Shown here piece by piece: positions 35,338 to 43,777 of a stretch of DNA of 64,000 bases. How positions within the stretch are numbered: the stretch's first letter is position 1; each line of letters starts with the position of its first letter. Source of the stretch: DTPS01 sp049591295 (lineage in GTDB: Bacteria; Acidobacteriota; UBA4820; DSQY01); the NCBI GenBank assembly GCA_049591295.1, contig JBAWEQ010000202.1, positions 1-64,000 on the forward strand. The letters are read 5' to 3'. Position numbers and translations under genes: made by a program. The notes under the pieces are model-generated. The model was not told where the DNA came from. It ran no database searches and worked only from the letters and a program-made list of their open reading frames with translations.

Positions 35338-35633
35338 CACTTCACCCGCTTGTGCTTCTTGAACATGACGAGCATGCGGTAGGTGATGAGATAGCCCCCC
35401 ACGATGTTGATCATGGAGGCCGCCACGGCGGCGGTCCCGAGCACCGTGCTCAGCGTGGACTCCTCCTTGCCGGCGACCACGATGGAACCCACGACGGCGA
35501 TGGCCGAAATGGCGTTCGTGAGGGACATGAGGGGTGTGTGGAGCAGCGGCGAAACCCGCCGGATGACGAGCAGGCCCACGAAGGTGGCCAGCACGAAGAT
35601 GTAGAGGTGTGATACGAGAACGTCGAGGCTCAT
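35337..35633 (-). CDS. pntAB: NAD(P) transhydrogenase subunit alpha, membrane part
   Basis: The 98-aa subunit has three membrane segments (LYIFVLATFVGLLVIRRV, LMSLTNAISAIAVVGSIVVA and AAVAASMINIVGGYLITYRM). The HTPLMSLTNAISA motif is typical of transhydrogenase domain II. It overlaps its neighbours on both sides by a few bases, giving a tightly coupled operon. In three-gene forms of the complex this piece is separate from the soluble PntAA, as here. Confidence 0.95.
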   Translation of the reverse strand: MSLDVLVSHLYIFVLATFVGLLVIRRVSPLLHTPLMSLTNAISAIAVVGSIVVAGKEESTLSTVLGTAAVAASMINIVGGYLITYRMLVMFKKHKRVK

Positions 35634-36775
35634 GGGGCGGAACCCTCCTTGGACAGCGCCTGAGCGGTGGCTCCGTGGATCACCTTCCCGTCGTGGGTGA
35701 TGGTGGCCTCCCTCAGGATGTCGTCCTCGAGATCGAGTTTGAAGGCACCGTCCTTCCAGAAGGCCGTGATGAAGGCCGTGAGGTTCCGCGAGTAGAGCAG
35801 GCTGCCGTGGAAGGCCACCTCGGAGGGCAGGTTCAGGGGGGCCAGGATTCGCACCCCGCCTATCTCGACGGTCTCCCCCGGCCGGGTCAGCTCGCAGTTC
35901 CCGCCGCCCGGCGCGGCGAGGTCCACGATGACCGAGCCCGGCCTCATCTTGCCCACCATCTCGGCCGTGATCAGCTTTGGCGCCACCGCGCCTCCGATGA
36001 GGGCGGTGGTGATAACCACATCGGAAGCGGCGCAGCGTTGGGCGATGAGCTCGCCCTGCCTGCGGTAGAACTCCTGGGACAGCTCCTTGGCGTACCCTCC
36101 CGCGTCCTGCGCCTCCTCGCCGGTCTCGACTCCCACGAATTTGGCGCCCAGGCTCTCGATCTCCGTCTTCACAGCGGGACGCGTGTCGGTGGCCTCCACC
36201 GCGGCGCCGAGCCTTCGCGCCGTGGCGATGGCCTGGAGCCCGGCTACTCCGGCGCCGATCACGAAGACCTTGGCCGGAAGCACCGTTCCCGCGGCGGTCA
36301 TGAGCATGGGGAAGTACCGGGGCAGGGCATCGGCCGCCATGATGACGGCCTTGTACCCGGCGATGGAGGCCATGGACGACAGGACGTCCATGGCCTGGGC
36401 CCTGGAGATACGCGGGATCGCGTCGGTGGAGAAGGCGGTCACCCGCCGCTCCAGCAGCTTGCGGACCAGGTCCAGGTTGCGCGTGGAGGCGAGGGGCGCG
36501 AGCAGCATGCCGCCCGGATGCATCCGGTCCGCTTCATCCAAGGTTGGGGTGTGGACCCTCAGCACGAGGTCGGCCTCCGAGAGCGCCGACGGCGGATCGG
36601 CCGCCACGGTGGCTCCGGCCTCGACGTAGGCGGAATCCGCGATGAAGGAGCCCGCGCCGGCCCCGGCCTCCACCGTCACCGTCACACCCGCCTTCACCAG
36701 CTTCTTGACCGATTCCGGAACGAGCGCCACGCGGCGCTCCCCCTCCCGGCATTCCCGTGGCACGAACACCTTCAT
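35630..36775 (-). CDS. pntAA: NAD(P) transhydrogenase subunit alpha, NAD-binding part
   Basis: The 381-aa soluble subunit (domain I) begins MKVFVPRECREGERRVALVP and carries the NAD-binding GAGVAGLQAIATARRLGA and the conserved TDTRPAVKTEIESLGA segment; RPGSVIVDLAAPGGGNCE is also typical. It resembles alanine dehydrogenase, as expected for this family, but the partner genes settle the assignment. GGAGGAG precedes ATG 36775. The operon supplies NADPH at the expense of the proton gradient. Confidence 0.96.
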   Translation of the reverse strand: MKVFVPRECREGERRVALVPESVKKLVKAGVTVTVEAGAGAGSFIADSAYVEAGATVAADPPSALSEADLVLRVHTPTLDEADRMHPGGMLLAPLASTRNLDLVRKLLERRVTAFSTDAIPRISRAQAMDVLSSMASIAGYKAVIMAADALPRYFPMLMTAAGTVLPAKVFVIGAGVAGLQAIATARRLGAAVEATDTRPAVKTEIESLGAKFVGVETGEEAQDAGGYAKELSQEFYRRQGELIAQRCAASDVVITTALIGGAVAPKLITAEMVGKMRPGSVIVDLAAPGGGNCELTRPGETVEIGGVRILAPLNLPSEVAFHGSLLYSRNLTAFITAFWKDGAFKLDLEDDILREATITHDGKVIHGATAQALSKEGSAP

Positions 36776-37020
36776 GGCTCCTCCGACAACGGCGGCCGCA
36801 TGCTCTTTCCCGTTCCGGGCCCATGGTTCTTCCCGAACAGATTAACCCACTCGCTCCCGACGCGGACATCCCCCCCTGCCAAACAGAGACTCCCTCCTTC
36901 ACGGTGCACGCCCTGAGCCAGGCGGAGCTCCGCGCCAGCATTCACGCGAGGCACCCCGCCGCTTCCCACGGGACGCGGCGAGCGATCCCCTGGCCCGAAG
37001 GGTCAATACGGGCGCATCGG

Positions 37021-38190
37021 TCATTCGTCCCTGAAATCCGCGGCGCGCCCGCGCCGTCCCGCGACCGGGGTCCCGCATACTTCGTGCAGCAATTCGCCGG
37101 TCTGCTTGAAGAGCCCGTCGCCCTTGGGCTTCTCTGAGGTCCAGATCATGGCCACGCAGTCCCCCTTCCCCGGAACGAACGAGAGGATGCTGTGGAATCC
37201 CTCCGTGGCCCCGTTCTTGGTGACCACCGAGAGGCCGCCGACCCTCTTTTCGAACCACCCCGGGGTGCCCGAAAAGGCGGGATTCACGCGCGTCGTCATG
37301 GTGCGGAAGGCGGATGGGCTGAGCAGGCCTCCGGGCTGGATGCCTTCGTAGAACCTCAGCAGGTCGGCAACCGTGCTCTGGAGGTGGCCCGACGGTATCC
37401 CGTACATCCCCTTGAGGCGGTGGACGATCGGCACGGGCCGCCCTCCCTCCAAGCGATACGAAGTCGCTTCATCGGCGCTCCGGATGCCGTAGCCCGTGTG
37501 GTCCATATGCAGCGGGCCAAACACCTCCCGGTGCATGAAATCGAGGTAGCTCATGCCGCTGATGGCTTCGATGATCTTCCCCACCACCGCGTAGTTGAAA
37601 TTGTTGTAGACCTGCTTCGTTCCGGGCTTGAAGGCCAGCGGCATGGAGTCGGCCGAGCGGAGCATGGCCTCGAAGGTCGGGAGCTTGCGGTTCAGCTGGG
37701 GGATGCCGCTCTGATGAGCCATGAACTGGTCCACCGTGATGGACCGCCAGCTTTCGGGCAGGTCCTTGAGATAGCGGCTGGCGGGGGCTTGCAGATCGAG
37801 CTGGCCGTGCTCTACGAGGACCATGGCCCCGGCGGCGGTCAGAGCCTTGGAGAGCGATCCGATGTAGAAGACGGTGTCCTGGTCCGGAGGCTGGGGCGAA
37901 TCCAGCGACCTCACGCCGTAACCCCGCTCTACCGCGACGTGCCCATTCCGGACCGCGCCCAGGACCAGCCCCGGCAGGTCCTTTTCCCTCATGGCCGGTT
38001 CGATGATCCGGCCAGCCACGGCGTCCGGAGCCCTGTGGCGCTCTACCTCGCGCGGGCCGCCCTCGGGCCTGGGTCCGCGGCGGGCCGTCGCCGCGAGCGG
38101 CACCGCCACCACGAGGGCCGCCATCAGCATGCTCGTGATCGCCGATCTCCCCCTTCCTCCACCGGCAGATGATCTCGGCTCACTCGTCAT
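37021..38190 (-). CDS. Serine hydrolase, beta-lactamase/penicillin-binding fold (class C-like)
   Basis: The 389-aa product has an N-terminal hydrophobic segment (ITSMLMAALVVAVPLAA), so it is probably exported. The SxxK motif is SLSK (Ser112, Lys115) and the YxN motif is YNN (Tyr195, Asn197). A segment with HSILSFVPGKGD follows towards the C-terminus. Such enzymes include D-amino-acid peptidases and esterases; a true beta-lactamase is not indicated. GGAGGCG precedes ATG 38190. It is divergent from the SYLF gene. Confidence 0.9.
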   Translation of the reverse strand: MTSEPRSSAGGGRGRSAITSMLMAALVVAVPLAATARRGPRPEGGPREVERHRAPDAVAGRIIEPAMREKDLPGLVLGAVRNGHVAVERGYGVRSLDSPQPPDQDTVFYIGSLSKALTAAGAMVLVEHGQLDLQAPASRYLKDLPESWRSITVDQFMAHQSGIPQLNRKLPTFEAMLRSADSMPLAFKPGTKQVYNNFNYAVVGKIIEAISGMSYLDFMHREVFGPLHMDHTGYGIRSADEATSYRLEGGRPVPIVHRLKGMYGIPSGHLQSTVADLLRFYEGIQPGGLLSPSAFRTMTTRVNPAFSGTPGWFEKRVGGLSVVTKNGATEGFHSILSFVPGKGDCVAMIWTSEKPKGDGLFKQTGELLHEVCGTPVAGRRGRAADFRDE

Positions 38191-38507
38191 TCTTCGCCTC
38201 CAGTCAAACAGCCTCAACAGACCGGCCGCCCGGTTTATTCGTCGGAGAGACGGTGCAAGGGTGAGCTTGAAGCCGGCTGGCAGGCGAGGCGCACGGGAGG
38301 CCCTGACTGTCGTACAATGGAGGGGCGCCACATGGAGAAGGACACTGGGGACTGACGAGACGGCAGAGAAAGGGATGGCCATGAGCGCGAGAGATCTGGA
38401 GGAAATGAGGCGAGGAACCACATTCCATCCGCCGCCCCTTCTCGCCCGCCCTCTGTCCCGAAAGACCTTGACCCAACGCACCGCTGGAATGGGATGAAGG
38501 AGATACG
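38191..38507. other. Divergent promoter region
   Basis: This 317-base gap serves the serine hydrolase and the SYLF gene. TACAAT near 38310 is a possible -10, but no good -35 accompanies it. No gene is seen. Confidence 0.45.
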
Positions 38508-39194
38508 ATGATGACGAGACGAAGCCTTTCCCTCGTGATGGCCCTGGGGCTCCTCGGCGCCTCCGTCCTGCCCTTCTCGGCGCAGGCAAAATCCGCCGAG
38601 GCGAACAAGATCGTCGAGGCGGCGAAATCCACCCTGTCCGACTTCCTGGCCGACCCCAACATGAAATGGTTGAAGGAACACTTCCAGGACGCCAAAGGGG
38701 TCCTCATCGTCCCCGATCGAAACAAGGGGGGATTCATCTTCGCCGGCTCCGGCGGCGTGGGCGTCCTCCTGACCAAGAACGCCGACGGGCGCTGGAGCCA
38801 ACCCGCCTTCTACAGACTGGCCGGCTTCTCCGTGGGCTTCCAGATCGGGGGCGAGCACTCGGAGGTGATCCTCTTCATCCGGTCCCAGAACGGCGTAGAT
38901 TCCTTCCTCAGCTCCAGCGTCAAGCTGGGCGGAGAGGCCAGCGTGGCCGCGGGTCCCGTAGGTGAAGGCACCCAGGCGGCCACCGCCGACATCCTCTCCT
39001 TCTCACGGTCCAAGGGGGCCTTCGTCGGCGCCGCCTTGGCCGGCACCGTGGTGAAACCCGCCAAGGACCTCAATGAGGGCTTCTACGGCAAGCGGGTGAG
39101 CCCGGTGGACATCCTCGTCAGGGGCACCGTTGAAAACCCGCGGGGCGACGCCTTGCGGGACGCCGTATCACAGGTCGCCAGAAAGGAGCCGTAG
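38508..39194 (+). CDS. SYLF-domain (YSC84-like) lipid-binding protein
   Basis: The 228-aa exported protein has a signal peptide (LSLVMALGLLGASVLPFSAQA). The SYLF core is visible from KGVLIVPDRNKGGFIFAGSG through GVLLTKNADGRWSQPAFYRL to a GEGTQAATADILSFSRSKGA segment. The domain binds lipids in eukaryotic members; the bacterial role is unclear, probably at the envelope. AAGGAG precedes the double ATG at 38508, and the second ATG could be used. Confidence 0.92.
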   Translation: MMTRRSLSLVMALGLLGASVLPFSAQAKSAEANKIVEAAKSTLSDFLADPNMKWLKEHFQDAKGVLIVPDRNKGGFIFAGSGGVGVLLTKNADGRWSQPAFYRLAGFSVGFQIGGEHSEVILFIRSQNGVDSFLSSSVKLGGEASVAAGPVGEGTQAATADILSFSRSKGAFVGAALAGTVVKPAKDLNEGFYGKRVSPVDILVRGTVENPRGDALRDAVSQVARKEP

Positions 39195-39640
39195 CGCCGC
39201 TGATCCTCCCTCCCGCGCTGGCACGTTCGTTGCTCTTTCCACACATGAAGGCCTCATAGGACGCCTGGGCGCCCTTAAGAGGATCCTTTTGGCCATGGGC
39301 CTGCCAGAATGGCCGCGACTTTTTGGCGCGGGGGGGCATTGTGCAGGGTTCACGGGTCACCCGAAGAGTGTGGTCTTCACCGTCTTGGCGTGTCCCTTCC
39401 AAGCCTGGTAGGGCCGTCCCCTCTTCACCGCCCACAGGCGCCCCCCCTTTCTTGCCCCGCATCGCCACGTACGAGAGTTCAATCGGCTGGCTTCCAGTCC
39501 CGGCGCCCTTCTGGCCGGTGAGCGCCGGAAGCCGGCGCATCCGCCGCGCCTCCGGCAGGCAGCGGCCGGAGGCCATGCGAGAGGAGGCACGACCCGTGGT
39601 TCGCCGATAGGACCGATCCTTACATAGAGCAGGGGGGACA
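39195..39640. other. Intergenic region with two strong hairpins
   Basis: GCGCCGG/CCGGCGC with loop AAG (39522-39538) and a 9-bp GCCTCCGGC/GCCGGAGGC stem (39548-39573) lie ahead of the TauE/SafE gene. They may terminate the SYLF transcript or act in a leader. No U-tract is present and no gene is seen. Confidence 0.5.
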
Positions 39641-40474
39641 ATGCCAACACTCGGAATGCCTGAAATGCTGGGGCTCTCCATCGCCGCCGGATTCGTGGGC
39701 GCCATGTCCGGAATGGGTGGGGGGGTCGTTCTCGTCCCAGCTCTCACCTTGATGGGGCTGGACATCAAACACGCCATCGCCATCAGCATCGTCTCGGTCA
39801 TCGCCACATCGAGCGGTTCGGCCTCGGCCTATGTCCGGGACCGAATCACCAACCTGAAGGTCGGAATGTTTCTGGAGGTCTTCACCATCCTGGGCGCGGT
39901 CGTGGGCGCCGCCGTCACCCTGGCATGCAGCGAGCGGCCGCTCTTCATCGCGTTCGGGGCGATTCTCCTGGCCATCTGGCTCACGATGGTCTTTCAGGTG
40001 GGCAAACAGTGGCACCCCATGGCCTACCAGGACAGGTTCTCGAAGTGGCTCGAACTCAGGGGCAGCTATCACGACGAGGCCCAGAAAGAAACGATCCACT
40101 ACCACGGAGTTCGCGCCTACTTCGGCGGTCCATTCATGTTCTGCGCCGGATTCATCGCGGGCCTCCTCGGCATTGGCGCCGGGGCGCTGAAGGTCCTGGT
40201 TCTGGACCTGGGCATGCACCTGCCTCCCAAGGTCTCCACGACCACGAGCAACCTGATCATCGGCGTGACCGCCCTCGCGGGCACAAGCGTCTACCTGGCC
40301 AACGGTTTCATCGATCCGGGCCTCGCCGCGCCGGTCATCCTGGGCGTCGTAGTGGGGGCCTTCATCGGAACGCGCGTGCTGGTGAAGCTGAGCAATTCCG
40401 CCGTACGCAACTTCTTCCTGGTGGTTCTGTTGATCCTGGGCGCCGAGATGATCATTCGCGGGATCAGGGGGTAA
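39641..40474 (+). CDS. TauE/SafE (TSUP) family anion exporter
   Basis: The 277-aa membrane protein has about eight hydrophobic segments. The two family repeats are marked by GFVGAMSGMGGGVVLVPALT and GFIAGLLGIGAGALKVLVLD, each with the Gly-rich entry motif. The family moves sulfite, sulfonates or other organic anions. AGGGGGG precedes ATG 39641. A DUF1634 gene follows after two bases, a common pairing, so the two probably form an operon and perhaps a complex. The substrate is not known here. Confidence 0.92.
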   Translation: MPTLGMPEMLGLSIAAGFVGAMSGMGGGVVLVPALTLMGLDIKHAIAISIVSVIATSSGSASAYVRDRITNLKVGMFLEVFTILGAVVGAAVTLACSERPLFIAFGAILLAIWLTMVFQVGKQWHPMAYQDRFSKWLELRGSYHDEAQKETIHYHGVRAYFGGPFMFCAGFIAGLLGIGAGALKVLVLDLGMHLPPKVSTTTSNLIIGVTALAGTSVYLANGFIDPGLAAPVILGVVVGAFIGTRVLVKLSNSAVRNFFLVVLLILGAEMIIRGIRG

Positions 40475-40476
40475 CC

Positions 40477-40887
40477 ATGAGCGAACATGCGATTGCCGAC
40501 GAACTCTCTCCTGAGCTCCAGGCCTTTCAGCACAAGATCGAAGGGCTCGTGGGAACCATCCTCCTGGTGGGGGTGCTGGCGAGTTGCGCCCTTCTCCTGG
40601 CTGGGATGGTGTGGCGTTTCGCCGAGTCGGGAAGCTTCCTCTTCGATTACGAACTGAACAAGATGAATCTGTTTCAGTTCCTGGTCAAGGAGCTGAAGCT
40701 GACGGTCGAGGGAAGGTTCCGTGCGCGGCTCCTGGTCAGCTTGGGAATCGTCACGCTCCTGCTCACTCCCTACATTCGCGTCTTGGCCTCCATGGTCTAC
40801 TTCGCCTTCGTGGAAAAGAACCTCAAGTACACCCTCTTCACGGCCTTCGTGCTGACGGTTCTCAGCTACACCCTGTTCCTGCGGTGA
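40477..40887 (+). CDS. DUF1634 membrane protein
   Basis: The 136-aa product has three hydrophobic segments (GTILLVGVLASCALLLAGMV, ARLLVSLGIVTLLLTPYIRV and FTAFVLTVLSYTLFL) and the layout of DUF1634 proteins. It starts two bases after the TauE/SafE gene, with GGGGG upstream. Genes of this type usually accompany TSUP transporters and are thought to be accessory subunits. Confidence 0.87.
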   Translation: MSEHAIADELSPELQAFQHKIEGLVGTILLVGVLASCALLLAGMVWRFAESGSFLFDYELNKMNLFQFLVKELKLTVEGRFRARLLVSLGIVTLLLTPYIRVLASMVYFAFVEKNLKYTLFTAFVLTVLSYTLFLR

Positions 40888-40900
40888 TCTGCCACGAGGT

Positions 40901-40931
40901 TTGAAAGGTTGGTGCTCAACCACGTTATAAT
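40901..40931 (+). promoter_or_regulatory. Sigma-70-like promoter for the kinase-BON gene
   Basis: TTGAAA (40901-40906) and a perfect TATAAT (40926-40931) are separated by 19 bases, 75 bases before the ATG at 41006. The spacer is slightly long. Confidence 0.6.
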
Positions 40932-41005
40932 TATGGCTTGGTCCTTCGTTTGCGAAACCGACGCAGGGGGGTCTCCCCACGGAGGCTCTCGTAGAAGGGG
41001 GCGAA

Positions 41006-41815
41006 ATGGCTATCATCACGATTTCCAGGGGAACTTTCTCGGGAGGCAAAGATCTCGCGCTGTGCCTTGCGCAGCGCCTGGGCTACCGCTCCATTGACCG
41101 CGAAACCATCATCGCGAACGCCTCTGCGTGCGGGACCTCTGAAGAGAAGCTCCACGAGGCGATCGACAAGCCGCCGGGGTTCCTGGATCACTTCACCGAG
41201 GAGAGGCACCGGTACATGACGCTCTTCCAGGCCTGCTTCGCCGAGGAGGCCCGCAGGGACAACCTCATCTACCTTGGCAACGCGGGCCATCTGATGCTCC
41301 ACGGCGTGCGCCACGTCCTGAGGGTTCGCATCATCGCGCCCATCGAACACCGCGTCCGCGTGGTGCAGGAGAGCCTCCACGTCAGCCGCGGCGAGGCCTT
41401 GGCGTACATAGAAAAAAAAGACCGCGATCGGGCGCGTTGGACCCGCTTCCTGTACGGCGTCGACTGGAGCGACCCGGTTTTGTACGACCTCATCATCAAC
41501 CTGGAGCGAATCTCCATCGATGAGGCCTGCTCCACGGTGAGCAGCCTGGCCGCCGAGGAGTCCTTCCGCCTCACTCCCGAATCCCAGGCCTCCATCGAGA
41601 ACCTGGCCCTCTCGAGCCGTGTGCGCGCCGCCCTGCTGACGCATCCCGAGACGGCCACGCTGATACTTGATGTGGATGCGCACGGAGGCACCGTGGCCCT
41701 GCGGGGCAAGGTCCGCAACCACAGGCAATGGCAGGCCGTGGAAGGCCTCGTGAAGGGAACGCCGGGAGTGCAAAGCCTGGTCACGGACGACCTGGTGCAG
41801 GTCTTGGATAGCTGA
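41006..41815 (+). CDS. Cytidylate kinase-like protein with C-terminal BON domain
   Basis: The 269-aa product begins MAIITISRGTFSGGKDLALC, a P-loop of the cytidylate-kinase-like family, followed by YRSIDRETII. Residues to about 200 form the kinase-like domain. The last 75 residues (RVRAALLTHPETATLILDVD, GTVALRGKVRNHRQWQAVEG and GVQSLVTDDLVQV) match a BON domain, usually found in envelope or osmotic-stress proteins. A fusion of a nucleotide kinase and BON is uncommon. A kinase-like paralogue without BON is at 57242. AAGGGGGCG precedes ATG 41006. Confidence 0.85.
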   Translation: MAIITISRGTFSGGKDLALCLAQRLGYRSIDRETIIANASACGTSEEKLHEAIDKPPGFLDHFTEERHRYMTLFQACFAEEARRDNLIYLGNAGHLMLHGVRHVLRVRIIAPIEHRVRVVQESLHVSRGEALAYIEKKDRDRARWTRFLYGVDWSDPVLYDLIINLERISIDEACSTVSSLAAEESFRLTPESQASIENLALSSRVRAALLTHPETATLILDVDAHGGTVALRGKVRNHRQWQAVEGLVKGTPGVQSLVTDDLVQVLDS

Positions 41816-41838
41816 AGCGGGCGAGCCCATCGCCCGCT
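41816..41838 (+). terminator. Hairpin immediately after the kinase-BON gene
   Basis: A perfect 9-bp stem AGCGGGCGA/TCGCCCGCT with a 5-base loop starts at the base after the stop. No U-tract follows. The remaining gap to 42123 shows no gene. Confidence 0.5.
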
Positions 41839-42123
41839 CGGATGGGGCAAGAGGCGACCGCTGGCTCCGGGAGGACCGGGGCGGCGCGTCGCAGAGGGAT
41901 AGAGCGAGGGCAGGTTCGGCGCCGGGGGGGGCCGCTTGATGGACCGCACACCCTAGCACTACTTCGGAACGCGAGGCGCACCGTGGCGAGAGCCCGGTGA
42001 TGGCCAAGACGTTCGCGGCTCCCGCAGGGCACCTCGTCTCGGCGAGGCGAAACGGCATTTCCCGCCTCTCCCGCACGGGAGAAAAGGCGGGGAAGTATAT
42101 TTTAGGAGCGACGGGGGGGAGCC

Positions 42124-43605
42124 ATGCAGACACCATTGAGCCTATTTTCGGAGAGCAAGGGGTACCGGTGGTACGTATTGGGGACGGTGCTCATCGGCGC
42201 CTTCATGTCGGCGCTGGATGCCAGCATCGTGAATATCGCGCTGCCCACCATGAACGTTCACTACCACACCCGCCTGGAGGTCGTGGAATGGGTCTCCCTC
42301 GCCTACCTGTTGACCCTCACGCTGCTCCTCCCGGTCATGGGCCGCCTCGCCGACATGCTGGGGCGAGGCCCCTTGTACAACGCGGGCTTCATCGTATTCG
42401 GGATCGGCTCCTACCTCTGCGGGGCGGCCAGCGGGATCTTCGCCTTGATCCTGTGGCGGGTCGTTCAGGCGGTGGGCGCCTCCATGCTCCAGGCCAACAG
42501 CCTGGCTCTCATCACGCAGGTCTTCCCAGAAAGGGAGAGGGGGCGCGCCATAGGCATCCAGGGCGCCATCCAGGCGGCGGCCATGTCCTTCGGCCCCTTT
42601 CTGGGAGGCCTTCTCGTCGAGAAGTTCTCCACCCAATCCATCTTCTACATCAACGTCCCCATCGCCCTGCTGGGTACCGTCGTGGGATGGCTGATCCTGC
42701 CCAAACCCGGCGCCAACAGGCCGAAGTTCTCTTTCGATTATCCGGGCGCTTTCGCCTTTTCGGCGGGATTGCTGGCCCTCATGCTGGGCCTCACCCAGGT
42801 GACCAACCACAACTGGTTCTCGGCCCATGAGCACGTCCTATTCCTCACGGCGCTATTCTGCCTCGGGGCCTTCCTGGCCATGGAGATCGTGGTTCCGAAG
42901 CCCTTCATCAAGCTGGGACTATTCCTGGAGCGCAACTTCACCATCGGCAACATCTCTGGGATGCTCTCCTACATGGCCCTGTTTTCGCCCATGTTCCTGC
43001 TCCCGTTCTACCTTGAGCGCGTGCTCAAGCTCGGCCCCAGCCATGCGGGCACGGTCCTCACGGTGGTGCCCCTGACCCTCTCCGCCGTGGCCATCCTGGC
43101 GGGGTATCTCTCCGACAAGTTCGGCGTGCGGCCCTTCACCGTGGGGGGCATGCTGGTAATGGCCGTGGGACTCTTCGCCATGGCCACCCTGCACAGCAAC
43201 TCCAGCGCATTCGACGTGGCCTGGCGGCTGGTGATCCTCGGCCTGGGCATGGGCACCTTCACCCCCCCCAACAACCGTTCCGTCATGAGCGCGGCGCCCG
43301 AGGCCGACCTCAGCGTGGCCGGCGGCCTCCTCAACATGATGCGCAGCCTTGGGATGATGGGAGGCGTGGCCTTCGCCCAGCTCATCTACGCCCACGAGCT
43401 GCGGCTTATCACGGCCAAGCTCGCCGTGGAGGGGCTGACGCCGGCCAAGATGGAGAGAGCCCACCGGCACGCGATGATGGTGGGCTACGACAAGGTCTAC
43501 ATCGTCATGATCGCAGCGGCCCTGACCGCCGCTCTTCTTTCCCTTGTTAAGGAGCGCGAGGAACGCGCGGGCCGCATCGCCATGCATATTTCGCTCGGCG
43601 AGTAG
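42124..43605 (+). CDS. MFS transporter, DHA2 (EmrB/QacA) family
   Basis: The 493-aa inner-membrane protein has about 14 hydrophobic segments. The family motif LDASIVNIALPTM follows helix 1, and GRLADMLGRGPLYNAGFIVF is the loop 2-3 motif A. A motif C-like stretch, AIQAAAMSFGPFLGGLL, lies in helix 5. Members export drugs or metabolites by proton antiport. A TATATT hexamer 26 bases before the ATG may be a -10, and GGGGGGAG is the ribosome binding site. No EmrA-type adaptor gene is adjacent. Confidence 0.92.
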   Translation: MQTPLSLFSESKGYRWYVLGTVLIGAFMSALDASIVNIALPTMNVHYHTRLEVVEWVSLAYLLTLTLLLPVMGRLADMLGRGPLYNAGFIVFGIGSYLCGAASGIFALILWRVVQAVGASMLQANSLALITQVFPERERGRAIGIQGAIQAAAMSFGPFLGGLLVEKFSTQSIFYINVPIALLGTVVGWLILPKPGANRPKFSFDYPGAFAFSAGLLALMLGLTQVTNHNWFSAHEHVLFLTALFCLGAFLAMEIVVPKPFIKLGLFLERNFTIGNISGMLSYMALFSPMFLLPFYLERVLKLGPSHAGTVLTVVPLTLSAVAILAGYLSDKFGVRPFTVGGMLVMAVGLFAMATLHSNSSAFDVAWRLVILGLGMGTFTPPNNRSVMSAAPEADLSVAGGLLNMMRSLGMMGGVAFAQLIYAHELRLITAKLAVEGLTPAKMERAHRHAMMVGYDKVYIVMIAAALTAALLSLVKEREERAGRIAMHISLGE

Positions 43606-43777
43606 CACGGACCCCACGAGCAGATCGCCGCCTTCCCGCAGCCGCGATGGTCTCGCGCTTCATGCCGGGAGGGTCAGGCACCCTCTGGACGCAGCCACCC
43701 TCTGGCCCCAGAATGGCCTTTGCCGCGCCGCCCGTCCTCGGCCGGGAAGGGCTGGCGCAGAGCCTCAGGAGGCTGAA

